A DNA stretch of 64,000 nucleotides, taken from Novisyntrophococcus fermenticellae. Its GTDB lineage: Bacteria > Bacillota > Clostridia > Lachnospirales > Lachnospiraceae. The stretch covers positions 2,976,001 to 3,040,000 of the forward strand of contig NZ_CP076458.1 of the NCBI RefSeq assembly GCF_018866245.1, written 5' to 3'. Made by a program: the position numbers and the translations under genes. The notes beneath the pieces are model-generated. The model saw nothing but the letters and a program-made list of their open reading frames with translations, made no database searches and was not told the DNA's origin. Shown here in pieces: positions 56,766 through 64,000 of this stretch (position 1 is the first letter of the stretch; the number at the start of each line of letters is the position of its first letter).

Positions 56766-57646
56766 AAGATTCCCATATCCTTCATGATATTCTTCAGTAA
56801 TTTCTGATTTTCCGGTTCCATCTCCGTAAGAGGAGAACGAAGAGGCCCAACCTCTTTACCCTGCATATTCATAGCTGCTTTTACCGGAATCGGATTTACT
56901 TCACAGAACAAGGCTTTACACAGTGGAATAGCATCCAACTGCATCTTCATGCTTCCCTGCATATCCCCATCCAGATATTTCATAACCATATCATGCATGT
57001 ATTTGGGTGCAACATTGGACACCACAGAGATTACTCCGATTCCTCCGAGCGACAAAAGCGGAACAACCTGATCATCGTTACCCGAGTACAGTTCAATTTT
57101 CCCCTCTGTCAGGTGCATCAGTTGTGCCACCTGGGAAATGTCTCCGCTGGCCTCTTTAATTCCTACAATATTCTCCACATCACGAACCAGTGCCGCCACC
57201 GTTGCGGGCGCCAGATTACAGCCTGTTCTGCTTGGTACATTGTATAGAACCACAGGAAGAGAAATCGAATTTGCAACTGCTGTATAATGAGCAATCAATC
57301 CCTTCTGTGTTGCCTTGTTATAATAAGGCGTAACCAGAAGTACCGCATCAGCACCTGCTTCTTCGGCTTCCTTTGAAAGATAGATTGCTGTTTCTGTACA
57401 GTTAGAACCGGTACCTGCAATTACAGGTACGCGCTTTGCCACCTGTTTGATACAATGCCGGATCACCTCCAGATGCTCCTCATGTGTGAGGGTAGAAGAC
57501 TCTCCGGTAGTGCCGCAGATTATAATTGCATCCGTCTGTCCTGCAATCTGATCCTCTATAATTTCTGAAAGTTTTTCAAAGTTCACATCTCCATTGGCCT
57601 TCATCGGAGTTACAATCGCAACACCCGCTCCTTTAAATATAGCCAT
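56762..57646 (-). CDS. dapA: 4-hydroxy-tetrahydrodipicolinate synthase
   Basis: A 294-residue aldolase from ATG 57646 (AGGAGG at 6 bases). GTTGESSTLTHEEH, LLVTPYYNKATQKGLIAHY with the catalytic Tyr, VLYNVPSRTGCNL and the Schiff-base Lys in VGIKEASGD are all present. It condenses pyruvate and aspartate semialdehyde. It is controlled by the lysine riboswitch upstream. Confidence 0.97.
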   Translation of the reverse strand: MAIFKGAGVAIVTPMKANGDVNFEKLSEIIEDQIAGQTDAIIICGTTGESSTLTHEEHLEVIRHCIKQVAKRVPVIAGTGSNCTETAIYLSKEAEEAGADAVLLVTPYYNKATQKGLIAHYTAVANSISLPVVLYNVPSRTGCNLAPATVAALVRDVENIVGIKEASGDISQVAQLMHLTEGKIELYSGNDDQVVPLLSLGGIGVISVVSNVAPKYMHDMVMKYLDGDMQGSMKMQLDAIPLCKALFCEVNPIPVKAAMNMQGKEVGPLRSPLTEMEPENQKLLKNIMKDMGIL

Positions 57647-57700
57647 AATTTTCCTCCTTATTAACAACAACACTTGTGTACATGTTTAGCAAATGGAAAA

Positions 57701-57724
57701 GAGACGGGTTATGTGCGCCGCCTC
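57701..57724 (-). terminator. terminator of the lysine riboswitch
   Basis: GAGGCGG pairs with CCGTCTC (one G-U pair) around a 10-base loop and is followed by TTTTCC. It lies between the aptamer and dapA and is the likely OFF-state structure. Confidence 0.7.
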
Positions 57725-57747
57725 TAGTATATAATATGCCATATACA

Positions 57748-57913
57748 CGAGATAGCACTCCATCTTGCGATGACAGTCGTGTCATATTTCATGCCACGCC
57801 CAAGGAATATAACTTCAGGCTTTATATCCTTTCGGCACTTTTCCCTTTCTTCTGCCCTCCTTTGCTCCTGAAGCATCCGACATCATACTTTTGAAAAATG
57901 CAACCTCTATCTA
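57748..57913 (-). promoter_or_regulatory. lysine riboswitch (L-box) upstream of dapAB
   Basis: On the minus strand the aptamer reads GATAGAGGTTGCA at its 5' end, then AAAGGGAAAAGTGCCGAAAG, GGCGTGGCATGAAATATGAC and TGTCATCGCAAGATGGAG, and GTGCTATCTCG at its 3' end, which closes P1 with GATAG. These are the core conserved segments of the lysine aptamer. Lysine binding should favour the terminator at 57701-57724 and shut off dapAB. Confidence 0.9.
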
Positions 57914-57938
57914 CTTTTCAATTCTTATATTTGTTCAA

Positions 57939-57967
57939 ATAATATCACCTGCCCTTGTTATTGTCAA
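57939..57967 (-). promoter_or_regulatory. promoter of the lysine riboswitch-dapAB transcript
   Basis: TTGACA (57967-57962), a 17-base spacer and TATTAT (57944-57939) on the minus strand. Confidence 0.85.
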
Positions 57968-57995
57968 GGAGCTTTCCAACGCTTATTCCTGAATC

Positions 57996-58041
57996 ATACA
58001 GAAAACCTGCCACTGGCAGCTTTCCTTGCATACTTTGGTAT
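57996..58041. repeat. diverged single copy of the 44-bp repeat
   Basis: Aligns with the 34037 repeat: ATACAGAAAACCTGCCACTG, then GGCAG, CTTTCC and TTGCATACTTTGGTAT, with a few substitutions that preserve the inner palindrome. It lies directly after the ssb terminator, mirroring the position of the tandem copies after the plsC terminator. Confidence 0.75.
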
Positions 58042-58048
58042 ATCAAAA

Positions 58049-58085
58049 GGGACGCAGCAATTGACAAAATCAACTGCTGCGTCCC
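58049..58085 (-). terminator. terminator after the SSB-like gene
   Basis: A 16-bp stem with one mismatch (GGGACGCAGCA core) around a 5-base loop, followed by TTTTG on the minus strand. Confidence 0.8.
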
Positions 58086-58093
58086 CTGTACGC

Positions 58094-58726
58094 TCATCCC
58101 TGATCCACATATTCGAGTTTGCTTACAGACACTTCGTAAGCAATTCTTTTTTCTGATTCAGTCTCACTGATACGTTTTATATATTCTCTGCTCTGAATTC
58201 TGCCCCAGATCAGTACGTGTCCACCTACTGAAAAAACAGACGCGTAACGGGCATTTCTTCCCCAGCAGATACATGGAATATAATCTGATTTTCCATACGG
58301 CCGGTTGACCGCTATAAGCAGATCTGCAATCTCCCTTCCTAACGGTGTCTTCCGATATACGGGGGGCTTGCATATGTAACCATCCAGAAAAATCTGGTTG
58401 GATTTGACGGAATCATCTTCCTCTTCTATAAAACTTATTTCCCGCGCAAAGACGGACAGCACCAGGCGGTTCTTTTTTTCCTCGTGCCTGTTGTATGAAC
58501 GGAATTGGCCTGTTACCATTATGTATTCGCCTTCGTAATCCTGCGTCACATCAATAAGCCGTTCTGATATCATAACCGGAATTATATCTTCAGAATCGCT
58601 CAGACGTTTAACCATGATATCGACCAGATAGAATCCCTCCCCGAAGACCTGGTGACTGAAAGTAAATTGTGATCCGATTTCGCCCATAATTTGTACCTGA
58701 TTGTTTTCAATAATCTTATCTGCCAT
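58094..58726 (-). CDS. tandem OB-fold single-stranded DNA-binding-like protein
   Basis: About 210 residues from ATG 58726. The sequence shows two OB-fold halves: NQVQIMGEIGSQFTFSHQV to about 100, and DGYICKPPVYRKTPLGREIA, LLIAVNRPYGKSDYIPCICW to about 200. The second carries the classic SSB signature. It ends EYVDQG without the acidic tip that recruits partners to canonical SSB, so it is a paralogue with a different job. It is divergent from typA. Confidence 0.75.
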   Translation of the reverse strand: MADKIIENNQVQIMGEIGSQFTFSHQVFGEGFYLVDIMVKRLSDSEDIIPVMISERLIDVTQDYEGEYIMVTGQFRSYNRHEEKKNRLVLSVFAREISFIEEEDDSVKSNQIFLDGYICKPPVYRKTPLGREIADLLIAVNRPYGKSDYIPCICWGRNARYASVFSVGGHVLIWGRIQSREYIKRISETESEKRIAYEVSVSKLEYVDQG

Positions 58727-58846
58727 GAATGATAGTTCCCCTTTCTCTCGTTGGTATCTTATATTAAACATATTTATTCAACAGAATTCCATCTTAGAAC
58801 CATTATTTTTTTGTATTTTCTTCCCCTACCCAAAACCGACAAAACA

Positions 58847-58855
58847 TGCTATAAT
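58847..58855 (+). promoter_or_regulatory. extended -10 promoter of typA
   Basis: TGCTATAAT on the plus strand, about 110 bases upstream of typA. The -35 region is poor, in keeping with an extended -10 promoter. Confidence 0.6.
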
Positions 58856-58964
58856 ACTATGTATTTTGATATCGTTCACTCAGGCAATGCGCCCTGTCTT
58901 GTGCTGAGTTATGAATTGTCAATAACCTTTTATATGTCAGTTTAGAAAAGAAGGAAAATTGTTA

Positions 58965-60791
58965 ATGAAAATCCAAAGAAATGATGTAAGAAATGTTGCG
59001 ATTATTGCCCACGTAGACCACGGCAAAACCACCTTGGTGGATGAGCTGCTGAAACAAAGCGGTGTATTCCGGGCAAATCAAGAAGTTCAGGAACGTGTAA
59101 TGGACTCCAATGATATCGAGCGCGAGCGCGGTATTACCATATTGTCCAAAAACACGGCTGTATATTACAAGAAAACCAAAATTAATATTATTGATACACC
59201 GGGACATGCGGATTTTGGAGGAGAAGTTGAACGTGTACTGAAGATGGTAAACGGAGTAATCCTCCTGGTGGATGCTTTTGAAGGAGCTATGCCCCAGACA
59301 AAATTTGTTCTTCAGAAAGCCCTGGACCTAAACTTAAGGGTGATTGTCTGCATCAATAAGATTGACAGACCGGAAGCACGCCCAGAGGAGGTCGTAGATG
59401 AGGTTCTGGAGCTTTTGATGGATCTGGATGCCTCCGATGAGCAGCTCGACTGCCCGTTTTTATATGCTTCAGCAAAATCCGGATACGCAGTGTCGAATCT
59501 GGAGGATGAGCCAAAGGACATGACTCCTTTGTTCGAGACAATTATGGATTATATACCGGCGCCTGAAGGGGATCCTGAAAAAGGGACCCAGGTTCTGATC
59601 AGTACCATTGATTACAATGAATATGTGGGACGTATCGGTGTGGGTAAGGTGGACAACGGCAAGATTGCAGTGAATCAGGAAGTCATGCTCCTGAACCACC
59701 ATGATCCTGATAAAAAGAAAAAAGTGAAAATCAGTAAACTCTATGAGTTTGATGGGCTGAATAAGGTAGAGGTTACGGAAGCCACGATCGGTTCTATCGT
59801 AGCTATCTCCGGAATTTCTGAAATCCATATCGGGGATACCTTGTGTGACCCCTCGAATCCGGAATCCATACCCTTCCAGAAAATTTCCGAACCAACCATC
59901 GCTATGAACTTTATGGTCAATGATTCCCCTATGGCCGGTCAGGAAGGTAAGTTTATCACCTCTCGTCACTTGCGTGACAGGCTTTACCGTGAATTAAACA
60001 CAGATGTCAGCCTTCGCGTTGAAGATACGGACTCTCCTGATTGCTTTAAGGTTTCCGGACGTGGAGAACTGCATCTTTCCGTACTGATTGAAAATATGCG
60101 CCGTGAGGGTTACGAGTTTGCCGTCAGTAAGGCAGAGGTTCTTTATCATACCGATGAAAGGGGACATAGGCTGGAGCCTATGGAAATCGCTTATGTAGAT
60201 GTTCCTGAAGAGTTTTCCGGTTCTGTGATTCAGCGGTTAAGCGAGCGTAAAGGCGAGCTTCAGGGCATGAGTCCCACCAGCGATGGCAACACCCGTCTTG
60301 AATTCGAGATACCCGCCCGGGGATTGATTGGGTTCCGTGGGGATTTTATGACTATGACAAAGGGACAGGGAATTTTAAATACTTCCTTTGATGATTATGC
60401 CCCTTATAAGGGAGAAATCAAGTTTCGTAAACAAGGTTCCCTGATTGCTTTCGAAAGTGGTGAATCCGTAACATATGGTCTGTTTTCTGCTCAGGATCGT
60501 GGAACATTGTTCATAGGACCCGGTGAGAAAGTATACGGAGGTATGGTAATCGGCCAGAACGGCAAGGCTGAGGACATCGAACTGAATATCTGCAAAACAA
60601 AACATCTGACCAATACCCGTTCTTCCTCTGCAGACGAAGCTCTGAAACTGACTCCTCCCAAGGTACTTTCTCTTGAGCAGGCACTTGAATTCATCGATAA
60701 TGATGAATTACTGGAGGTTACACCAAAGAATCTTCGTATCAGGAAACGGATTTTAGACTCTAAACTGAGAAAACGTTCAAATTTGAAATAG
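58965..60791 (+). CDS. typA: translational GTPase TypA/BipA
   Basis: A 608-residue ribosome-associated GTPase from ATG 58965. G1 [14 protein letters not shown]3 [12 protein letters not shown] and G4 NKIDRPEA are present, and the EF-G-like C-terminal part ends in [14 protein letters not shown]. It is involved in 50S assembly and stress adaptation. AGAAGGA precedes the start. Confidence 0.97.
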   Translation: MKIQRNDVRNVAIIAHVDHGKTTLVDELLKQSGVFRANQEVQERVMDSNDIERERGITILSKNTAVYYKKTKINIIDTPGHADFGGEVERVLKMVNGVILLVDAFEGAMPQTKFVLQKALDLNLRVIVCINKIDRPEARPEEVVDEVLELLMDLDASDEQLDCPFLYASAKSGYAVSNLEDEPKDMTPLFETIMDYIPAPEGDPEKGTQVLISTIDYNEYVGRIGVGKVDNGKIAVNQEVMLLNHHDPDKKKKVKISKLYEFDGLNKVEVTEATIGSIVAISGISEIHIGDTLCDPSNPESIPFQKISEPTIAMNFMVNDSPMAGQEGKFITSRHLRDRLYRELNTDVSLRVEDTDSPDCFKVSGRGELHLSVLIENMRREGYEFAVSKAEVLYHTDERGHRLEPMEIAYVDVPEEFSGSVIQRLSERKGELQGMSPTSDGNTRLEFEIPARGLIGFRGDFMTMTKGQGILNTSFDDYAPYKGEIKFRKQGSLIAFESGESVTYGLFSAQDRGTLFIGPGEKVYGGMVIGQNGKAEDIELNICKTKHLTNTRSSSADEALKLTPPKVLSLEQALEFIDNDELLEVTPKNLRIRKRILDSKLRKRSNLK

Positions 60792-60834
60792 AAACAGGGC
60801 TGCGTCATAACTCACTTTGACGCGGCCCTGTTTC
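60791..60834. terminator. bidirectional terminator between typA and the NodB gene
   Basis: A 17-bp stem with one mismatch (GAAACAGGGC with GCCCTGTTTC) around a 10-base loop, with T-rich sequence on both sides. It lies between converging genes. Confidence 0.85.
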
Positions 60835-60835
60835 T

Positions 60836-61957
60836 TTATCGGTTTTTATCTGTAGCGGTATCATTTTCCAGGTTTTTATCAGTAAATCCAAAATATGTAA
60901 CACCTGATTCGGTTTCATATCCTCTGGAAGCCGCCAGCTCTTTTACAGTTACCAAATCAAATCCCCGGTTCTTAAGCTCCGGTATAATCGTCTGACAGGC
61001 AGTCACGGAAGCTTCATGAATATCATGCATCAAGATGATATCCCCGCCACCTGCATGGTCCAAAACGGCTGCTATATCGGAATCAACATTCTTCGTCTCC
61101 CAATCTCGTGTGTCCAGGTTCCAAAACCAGCAGGATCTGCCAGTAGCTTCAGCAAGCTCTTTGGTGTACTCACCAAAAGGAAAACGAATCGCCTCTGCAC
61201 CTGTGCCATTATTATACTGCGCAATCAGCTGATCCGTCTGATCAAACTGCTGCTGTGCCACCTCCGCACCTGCAGCCTTCAGGTTAGGGTGATTATAAGA
61301 ATGGTTTCCAAGCATACATCCTAACTGTACCATTCTTGGAATTGTATCGGCACCGTAACGTTCTACATTAATTCCCTGCATGAAAAAAGTTGCCTTCGCA
61401 TCATTCTGTTCCAGTACGTCAAGTAAGGTGTTCGTGTATGGCCCCGGTCCGTCATCAAATGTCATCGCAATAACTTTTTCCTTATCCCTGCCGGGATCAT
61501 AAGTTCCGTTGTCATTGAAATAATACCCTTCACCTCCGATAGGCGTCCAACCTGTATCCATGTATCCATCACTGCCAAAATGATACTTCTGCTCATCAAT
61601 TGTCAGCCATCCATTCGTATACATACTTTGAGTATCCGCAGCATACCACCATCCATGCTCATTCACCTGCCATCCGGGGGTATCACTTGTTATCCTGAGA
61701 CCCTCCGCAAGCGGCTGCTTCGCCGCATCGCCGGATCCATCCTCCAGATTATTCGTACCTGCCTGGACCTGAATCAAAGGCATCGGACTTCCGGCAACGG
61801 GAACACCTGTCCTTTTGACAAAGGGCTCAGCCGCTTTCCATCCGGCAGTTACGATTACCAGAGTTACAACAACGCAGATTCCAACTTTTATACAATTCTG
61901 TATCAAAGTAACTCTGCGATTCCGCTCCACGATTTTCCTTAGTCTTTCCTTATCCAT
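60836..61957 (-). CDS. polysaccharide deacetylase (NodB) with cell-wall-binding repeats
   Basis: A 373-residue membrane-anchored enzyme. One N-terminal helix (about 24-42), then choline-binding-like repeats (GWWYAADTQSMYTNGWL, HFGSDGYMDTGWTPIGGEGY, YYFNDNGTYDPG at about 105-155), then a NodB domain with AMTFDDGPGPYTN and metal-binding NHSYNHP, plus HDIHEASV near the end. It deacetylates peptidoglycan or another surface glycan. The catalytic set is intact, unlike the deacetylase-like gene at 22793. Confidence 0.9.
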   Translation of the reverse strand: MDKERLRKIVERNRRVTLIQNCIKVGICVVVTLVIVTAGWKAAEPFVKRTGVPVAGSPMPLIQVQAGTNNLEDGSGDAAKQPLAEGLRITSDTPGWQVNEHGWWYAADTQSMYTNGWLTIDEQKYHFGSDGYMDTGWTPIGGEGYYFNDNGTYDPGRDKEKVIAMTFDDGPGPYTNTLLDVLEQNDAKATFFMQGINVERYGADTIPRMVQLGCMLGNHSYNHPNLKAAGAEVAQQQFDQTDQLIAQYNNGTGAEAIRFPFGEYTKELAEATGRSCWFWNLDTRDWETKNVDSDIAAVLDHAGGGDIILMHDIHEASVTACQTIIPELKNRGFDLVTVKELAASRGYETESGVTYFGFTDKNLENDTATDKNR

Positions 61958-62050
61958 ATTATCACCAAATCCCTTATATAACTATCATAACGGTTTTGAT
62001 GACAATATTCAATTACATTTCTGTTAAAATTTGCAAATATCGACAAAAAA

Positions 62051-62635
62051 TCAGAAAGATAAAATTCCAAGATGTTCCATAAGTATCTTAAATCCCATCA
62101 AAACAAGAATGATGCCTCCACCCAGCTCCGCCTTTGATTTCAGCCTTGCTCCAAAAGCATGTCCAATATAGACCCCTGCCGTAGAACAGACCAGCGTGAT
62201 TACCCCGATGAGAGACACTGCAGGTACAATAGAAACATTTAAAAATGCAAAAGTGATTCCCACAGCCAGTGCATCGATACTGGTTGCAATTGCCAGCATA
62301 AGCATAGATTTTGGATTGAGCTCCATGTCCTCATCTGCAGAACAGACCCCTTCGCAGTCCTCTTTTGCGCAGGCTTCCTTTATCATGTTTGCACCAATTA
62401 ATCCAAGGAGCACAAATGCAATCCAATGATCAACAGCGGAAATCTGTTCACGGAACTGAACACCCAGGATATAGCCGATTACCGGCATACCTGCCTGAAA
62501 TATGCCAAACCACAGCCCTACAGTCAAAGCATTACCAAACTTAATTTTCCTAAAGCATAAGCCCTTACAGACCGCCACTGCGAATGCATCCATAGACAGA
62601 CCCACTGCAAGTATAAATAATTCACCAAAACTCAT
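62051..62635 (-). CDS. mntP: manganese efflux pump MntP
   Basis: A 194-residue protein with six hydrophobic segments from ATG 62635. MSFGELFILAVGLSMDAFAVAV and TSIDALAVGITFAFL are the two pseudo-symmetric DAFAV-type motifs of MntP, and CAKEDCEGVCSADED lies in the central loop. An in-frame extension to 62776 passes through a hairpin and is rejected. It exports excess Mn2+. Confidence 0.92.
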   Translation of the reverse strand: MSFGELFILAVGLSMDAFAVAVCKGLCFRKIKFGNALTVGLWFGIFQAGMPVIGYILGVQFREQISAVDHWIAFVLLGLIGANMIKEACAKEDCEGVCSADEDMELNPKSMLMLAIATSIDALAVGITFAFLNVSIVPAVSLIGVITLVCSTAGVYIGHAFGARLKSKAELGGGIILVLMGFKILMEHLGILSF

Positions 62636-62740
62636 TCGTTCTAAACCATCCTTCCTGTTCTTCATTTGTAGATATCTGATTCTTTCTGCACGCTTTGTGC
62701 CTCTTAAGAGCTGCAGTTTCCAGAAATTCTCCCACGCACA

Positions 62741-62784
62741 AACGAGACCTGAAAAGGCCAGAAAATGGCCTTTCAAGTCTCGTT
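62741..62784. terminator. hairpin downstream of the symporter gene
   Basis: AACGAGAC...GGCCA pairs with TGGCC...GTCTCGTT with one bulge and one mismatch. It lies between the symporter stop and mntP and is the probable terminator of the symporter. The minus-strand T-tract is only three bases. Confidence 0.55.
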
Positions 62785-62902
62785 TTTTAAAGTGATACCA
62801 GATTTACATCATTATGTTGACATCACTGCAGGAATTCTGCAAACTACTCCCTCAAAAGAATGTACTTTGTATTCTACCGAATCATTACATCTTTGTCAAG
62901 CA

Positions 62903-64000
62903 TCAATCAGCTTTTCCGTGTATATTATCCTTCTCATCCCAAAAACTGCAATCCTCCCTGCCTATTACCTGAGAATTAAATGGAGTACCATCATTCTTCC
63001 TGAAATGTCTTGTGGCCTTAAATACACTGTTTGCACCCACATAAAGAATAGGGACATTGGCTATCACAATCAGAATATTTCCCAAATCAGAAAACGCCCA
63101 CAGGTTTCCTAATTCCAGGCCTGCAATATTACAGAGAATACCGAATGCCATAGTGAATAACGCCAATGCACGAATGACACTGATGAACCTTTTACTTTTA
63201 TTAATTCTGTTTGCAACAATTTCCGAAAAGCTCACCATACCAAGTAATGTTGTATATGCAAACAGGCAAAAACACAAAGTCACAAGAAAAGACATTACCG
63301 CATTAAATGCAGTTCCCGGAGTCAGTTCGGCCACGGATGCCGTAAACTTAGGGAGTTTATCCATCTCAGACCAGGCTGCGGAATCCGCGCCGGTCCAGCA
63401 GTGAGCCATGATCACCACGAATCCCGTCAGAGTACATATTACAATAGTATCCAAAAATACTCCAATAGATGCCACCAGCCCCTGTTCACAGGGATGCTTT
63501 GCATCTGCCGCCGCAGCCGACATGGTAATCGTACCCTGTCCGGCTTCGTTGGACATCAGTCCACGCTTTACCCCTTGTGCCAGGACTGTACCAAATACAC
63601 CTCCAAAAAAGGCTTCAGGCTTAAATGCACCACCAAATACGCTTTTAAAGAAAAAAGGAACACGATTAATATTAACCAGTATCAAAATCAAAACAGTCAG
63701 TACATAAACAACAGCCATTACCGGCACCATCTTATCCGTAATCTTTGTAATCTTCTTAATGCCGCCATATGCAATCACGGCGGTACCTACCACCACTATG
63801 AAGCTCAATACATAATAAAAAACTGACTGGGAAGCAATCGTTTTGCCTGATATAATTTCTCCCATCCGCCCAATAGAGGAAACTACATTGAAGCCCTGGG
63901 CCGGAAGACAACAAAGCGCATATAATATGTATAGTACAGATAGTGAGACGCCAATCCAGACCTTATTTCCTAACAGCTTTCTCCCGTAGAATGGGAGTCC
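62903..64000 (-). CDS. sodium:alanine symporter family protein, 3' part (5' end outside window)
   Basis: The frame is open to base 64000, where it reads GLPFYGRKLLGNKVWIGVS, and ends at 62903, so this is at least 365 residues of a longer transporter. GLMSNEAGQGTITMSAAA is the AGCS family signature with the sodium site. About eight or nine membrane segments are visible. AGCS members take up alanine or glycine with sodium. Its neighbourhood gives no clue to substrate. The N-terminal part is missing. Confidence 0.88.
   Translation of the reverse strand, partial: GLPFYGRKLLGNKVWIGVSLSVLYILYALCCLPAQGFNVVSSIGRMGEIISGKTIASQSVFYYVLSFIVVVGTAVIAYGGIKKITKITDKMVPVMAVVYVLTVLILILVNINRVPFFFKSVFGGAFKPEAFFGGVFGTVLAQGVKRGLMSNEAGQGTITMSAAAADAKHPCEQGLVASIGVFLDTIVICTLTGFVVIMAHCWTGADSAAWSEMDKLPKFTASVAELTPGTAFNAVMSFLVTLCFCLFAYTTLLGMVSFSEIVANRINKSKRFISVIRALALFTMAFGILCNIAGLELGNLWAFSDLGNILIVIANVPILYVGANSVFKATRHFRKNDGTPFNSQVIGREDCSFWDEKDNIHGKAD

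Noticed and set aside
62636..62800. Manganese (yybP-ykoY) riboswitch before mntP
   Set aside because: There is a strong hairpin, but I could not find the conserved internal-loop sequences of that riboswitch. It fits better as the terminator of the upstream symporter.
1..64000. tRNA, rRNA, insertion sequence or prophage genes
   Set aside because: I found no tRNA cloverleaf, rRNA segment, transposase, integrase or phage structural gene in the window.

Overview
The window looks like a chromosomal segment from a spore-forming, low-to-mid GC Clostridia, most likely a Lachnospiraceae gut anaerobe. The support is a GerA-type germinant receptor operon, spoIIR and a SPOCS/LysM spore-coat-type protein, the Firmicutes order hpf-secA-prfB, the tig-clpP-clpX-lon-ysxC block, glycine and lysine riboswitches, and strong AGGAGG ribosome binding sites throughout. 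Species cannot be named from sequence alone. About 50 of the roughly 57 genes lie on the minus strand, which suggests a single replichore orientation. I see no rRNA, tRNA, CRISPR array, insertion sequence or prophage.

Layout. 1-2.6 kb: an ABC exporter (permease cut by the window edge) and a squalene-cyclase-like repeat protein. 2.7-4.1 kb: a gene graveyard. An apparently intact tandem glycine riboswitch, with its own promoter and terminator, feeds a wrecked gcvT that runs into a lactate-permease-like fragment and then a PemK/MazF-like fragment. 4.2-6.0 kb: rpsI, rplM and truA. 6.0-8.7 kb: an ECF transporter core with both ATPases fused in one protein. 8.7-15 kb: ysxC, lon, clpX, clpP and tig, the protein quality control block. 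15-24 kb: a DJ-1 protein, a CYTH protein, an orphan NMT1-type binding protein, an XRE/DUF2975/DUF4173 operon with a clear operator-promoter, a methyltransferase, a lipoprotein version of trigger factor and a deacetylase-like protein without catalytic motifs. 25-31 kb: gerA-gerB-gerC-spoIIR-murI-DUF1934, then GntR and ispE. 32-39 kb: a spore-coat-type pair followed by plsC, murF, ddl and an L,D-transpeptidase. 39-44 kb: an aminotransferase, a methyltransferase, a flavin reductase and three membrane proteins on the plus strand. 44-49 kb: a threonine pathway operon (ACT protein, hom, ApgM-type proposed homoserine kinase) and a GH13 glucosidase. 49-54 kb: prfB with a programmed +1 frameshift, secA and hpf. 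53.5-58 kb: a frameshifted eukaryote-type hisA, an S66 peptidase, an Asp/Asn-rich lipoprotein and dapAB under a lysine riboswitch. 58-64 kb: a tandem OB-fold SSB-like protein, typA, a NodB deacetylase, mntP and a partial sodium:alanine symporter.

How the genes fit together: most of the region is housekeeping (protein synthesis and folding, proteolysis, peptidoglycan precursors, amino acid synthesis) mixed with sporulation and germination genes. The most unusual signals are the riboswitch that has outlived its gene, two families of hairpin-bearing intergenic repeats (76 bp and 44 bp), the autoregulatory-looking palindrome over a -35 box, the fused EcfA, a germination subunit that is short and overlaps spoIIR, and the single-base frameshift in hisA. 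I did not find a convincing entirely new defence or mobile system.
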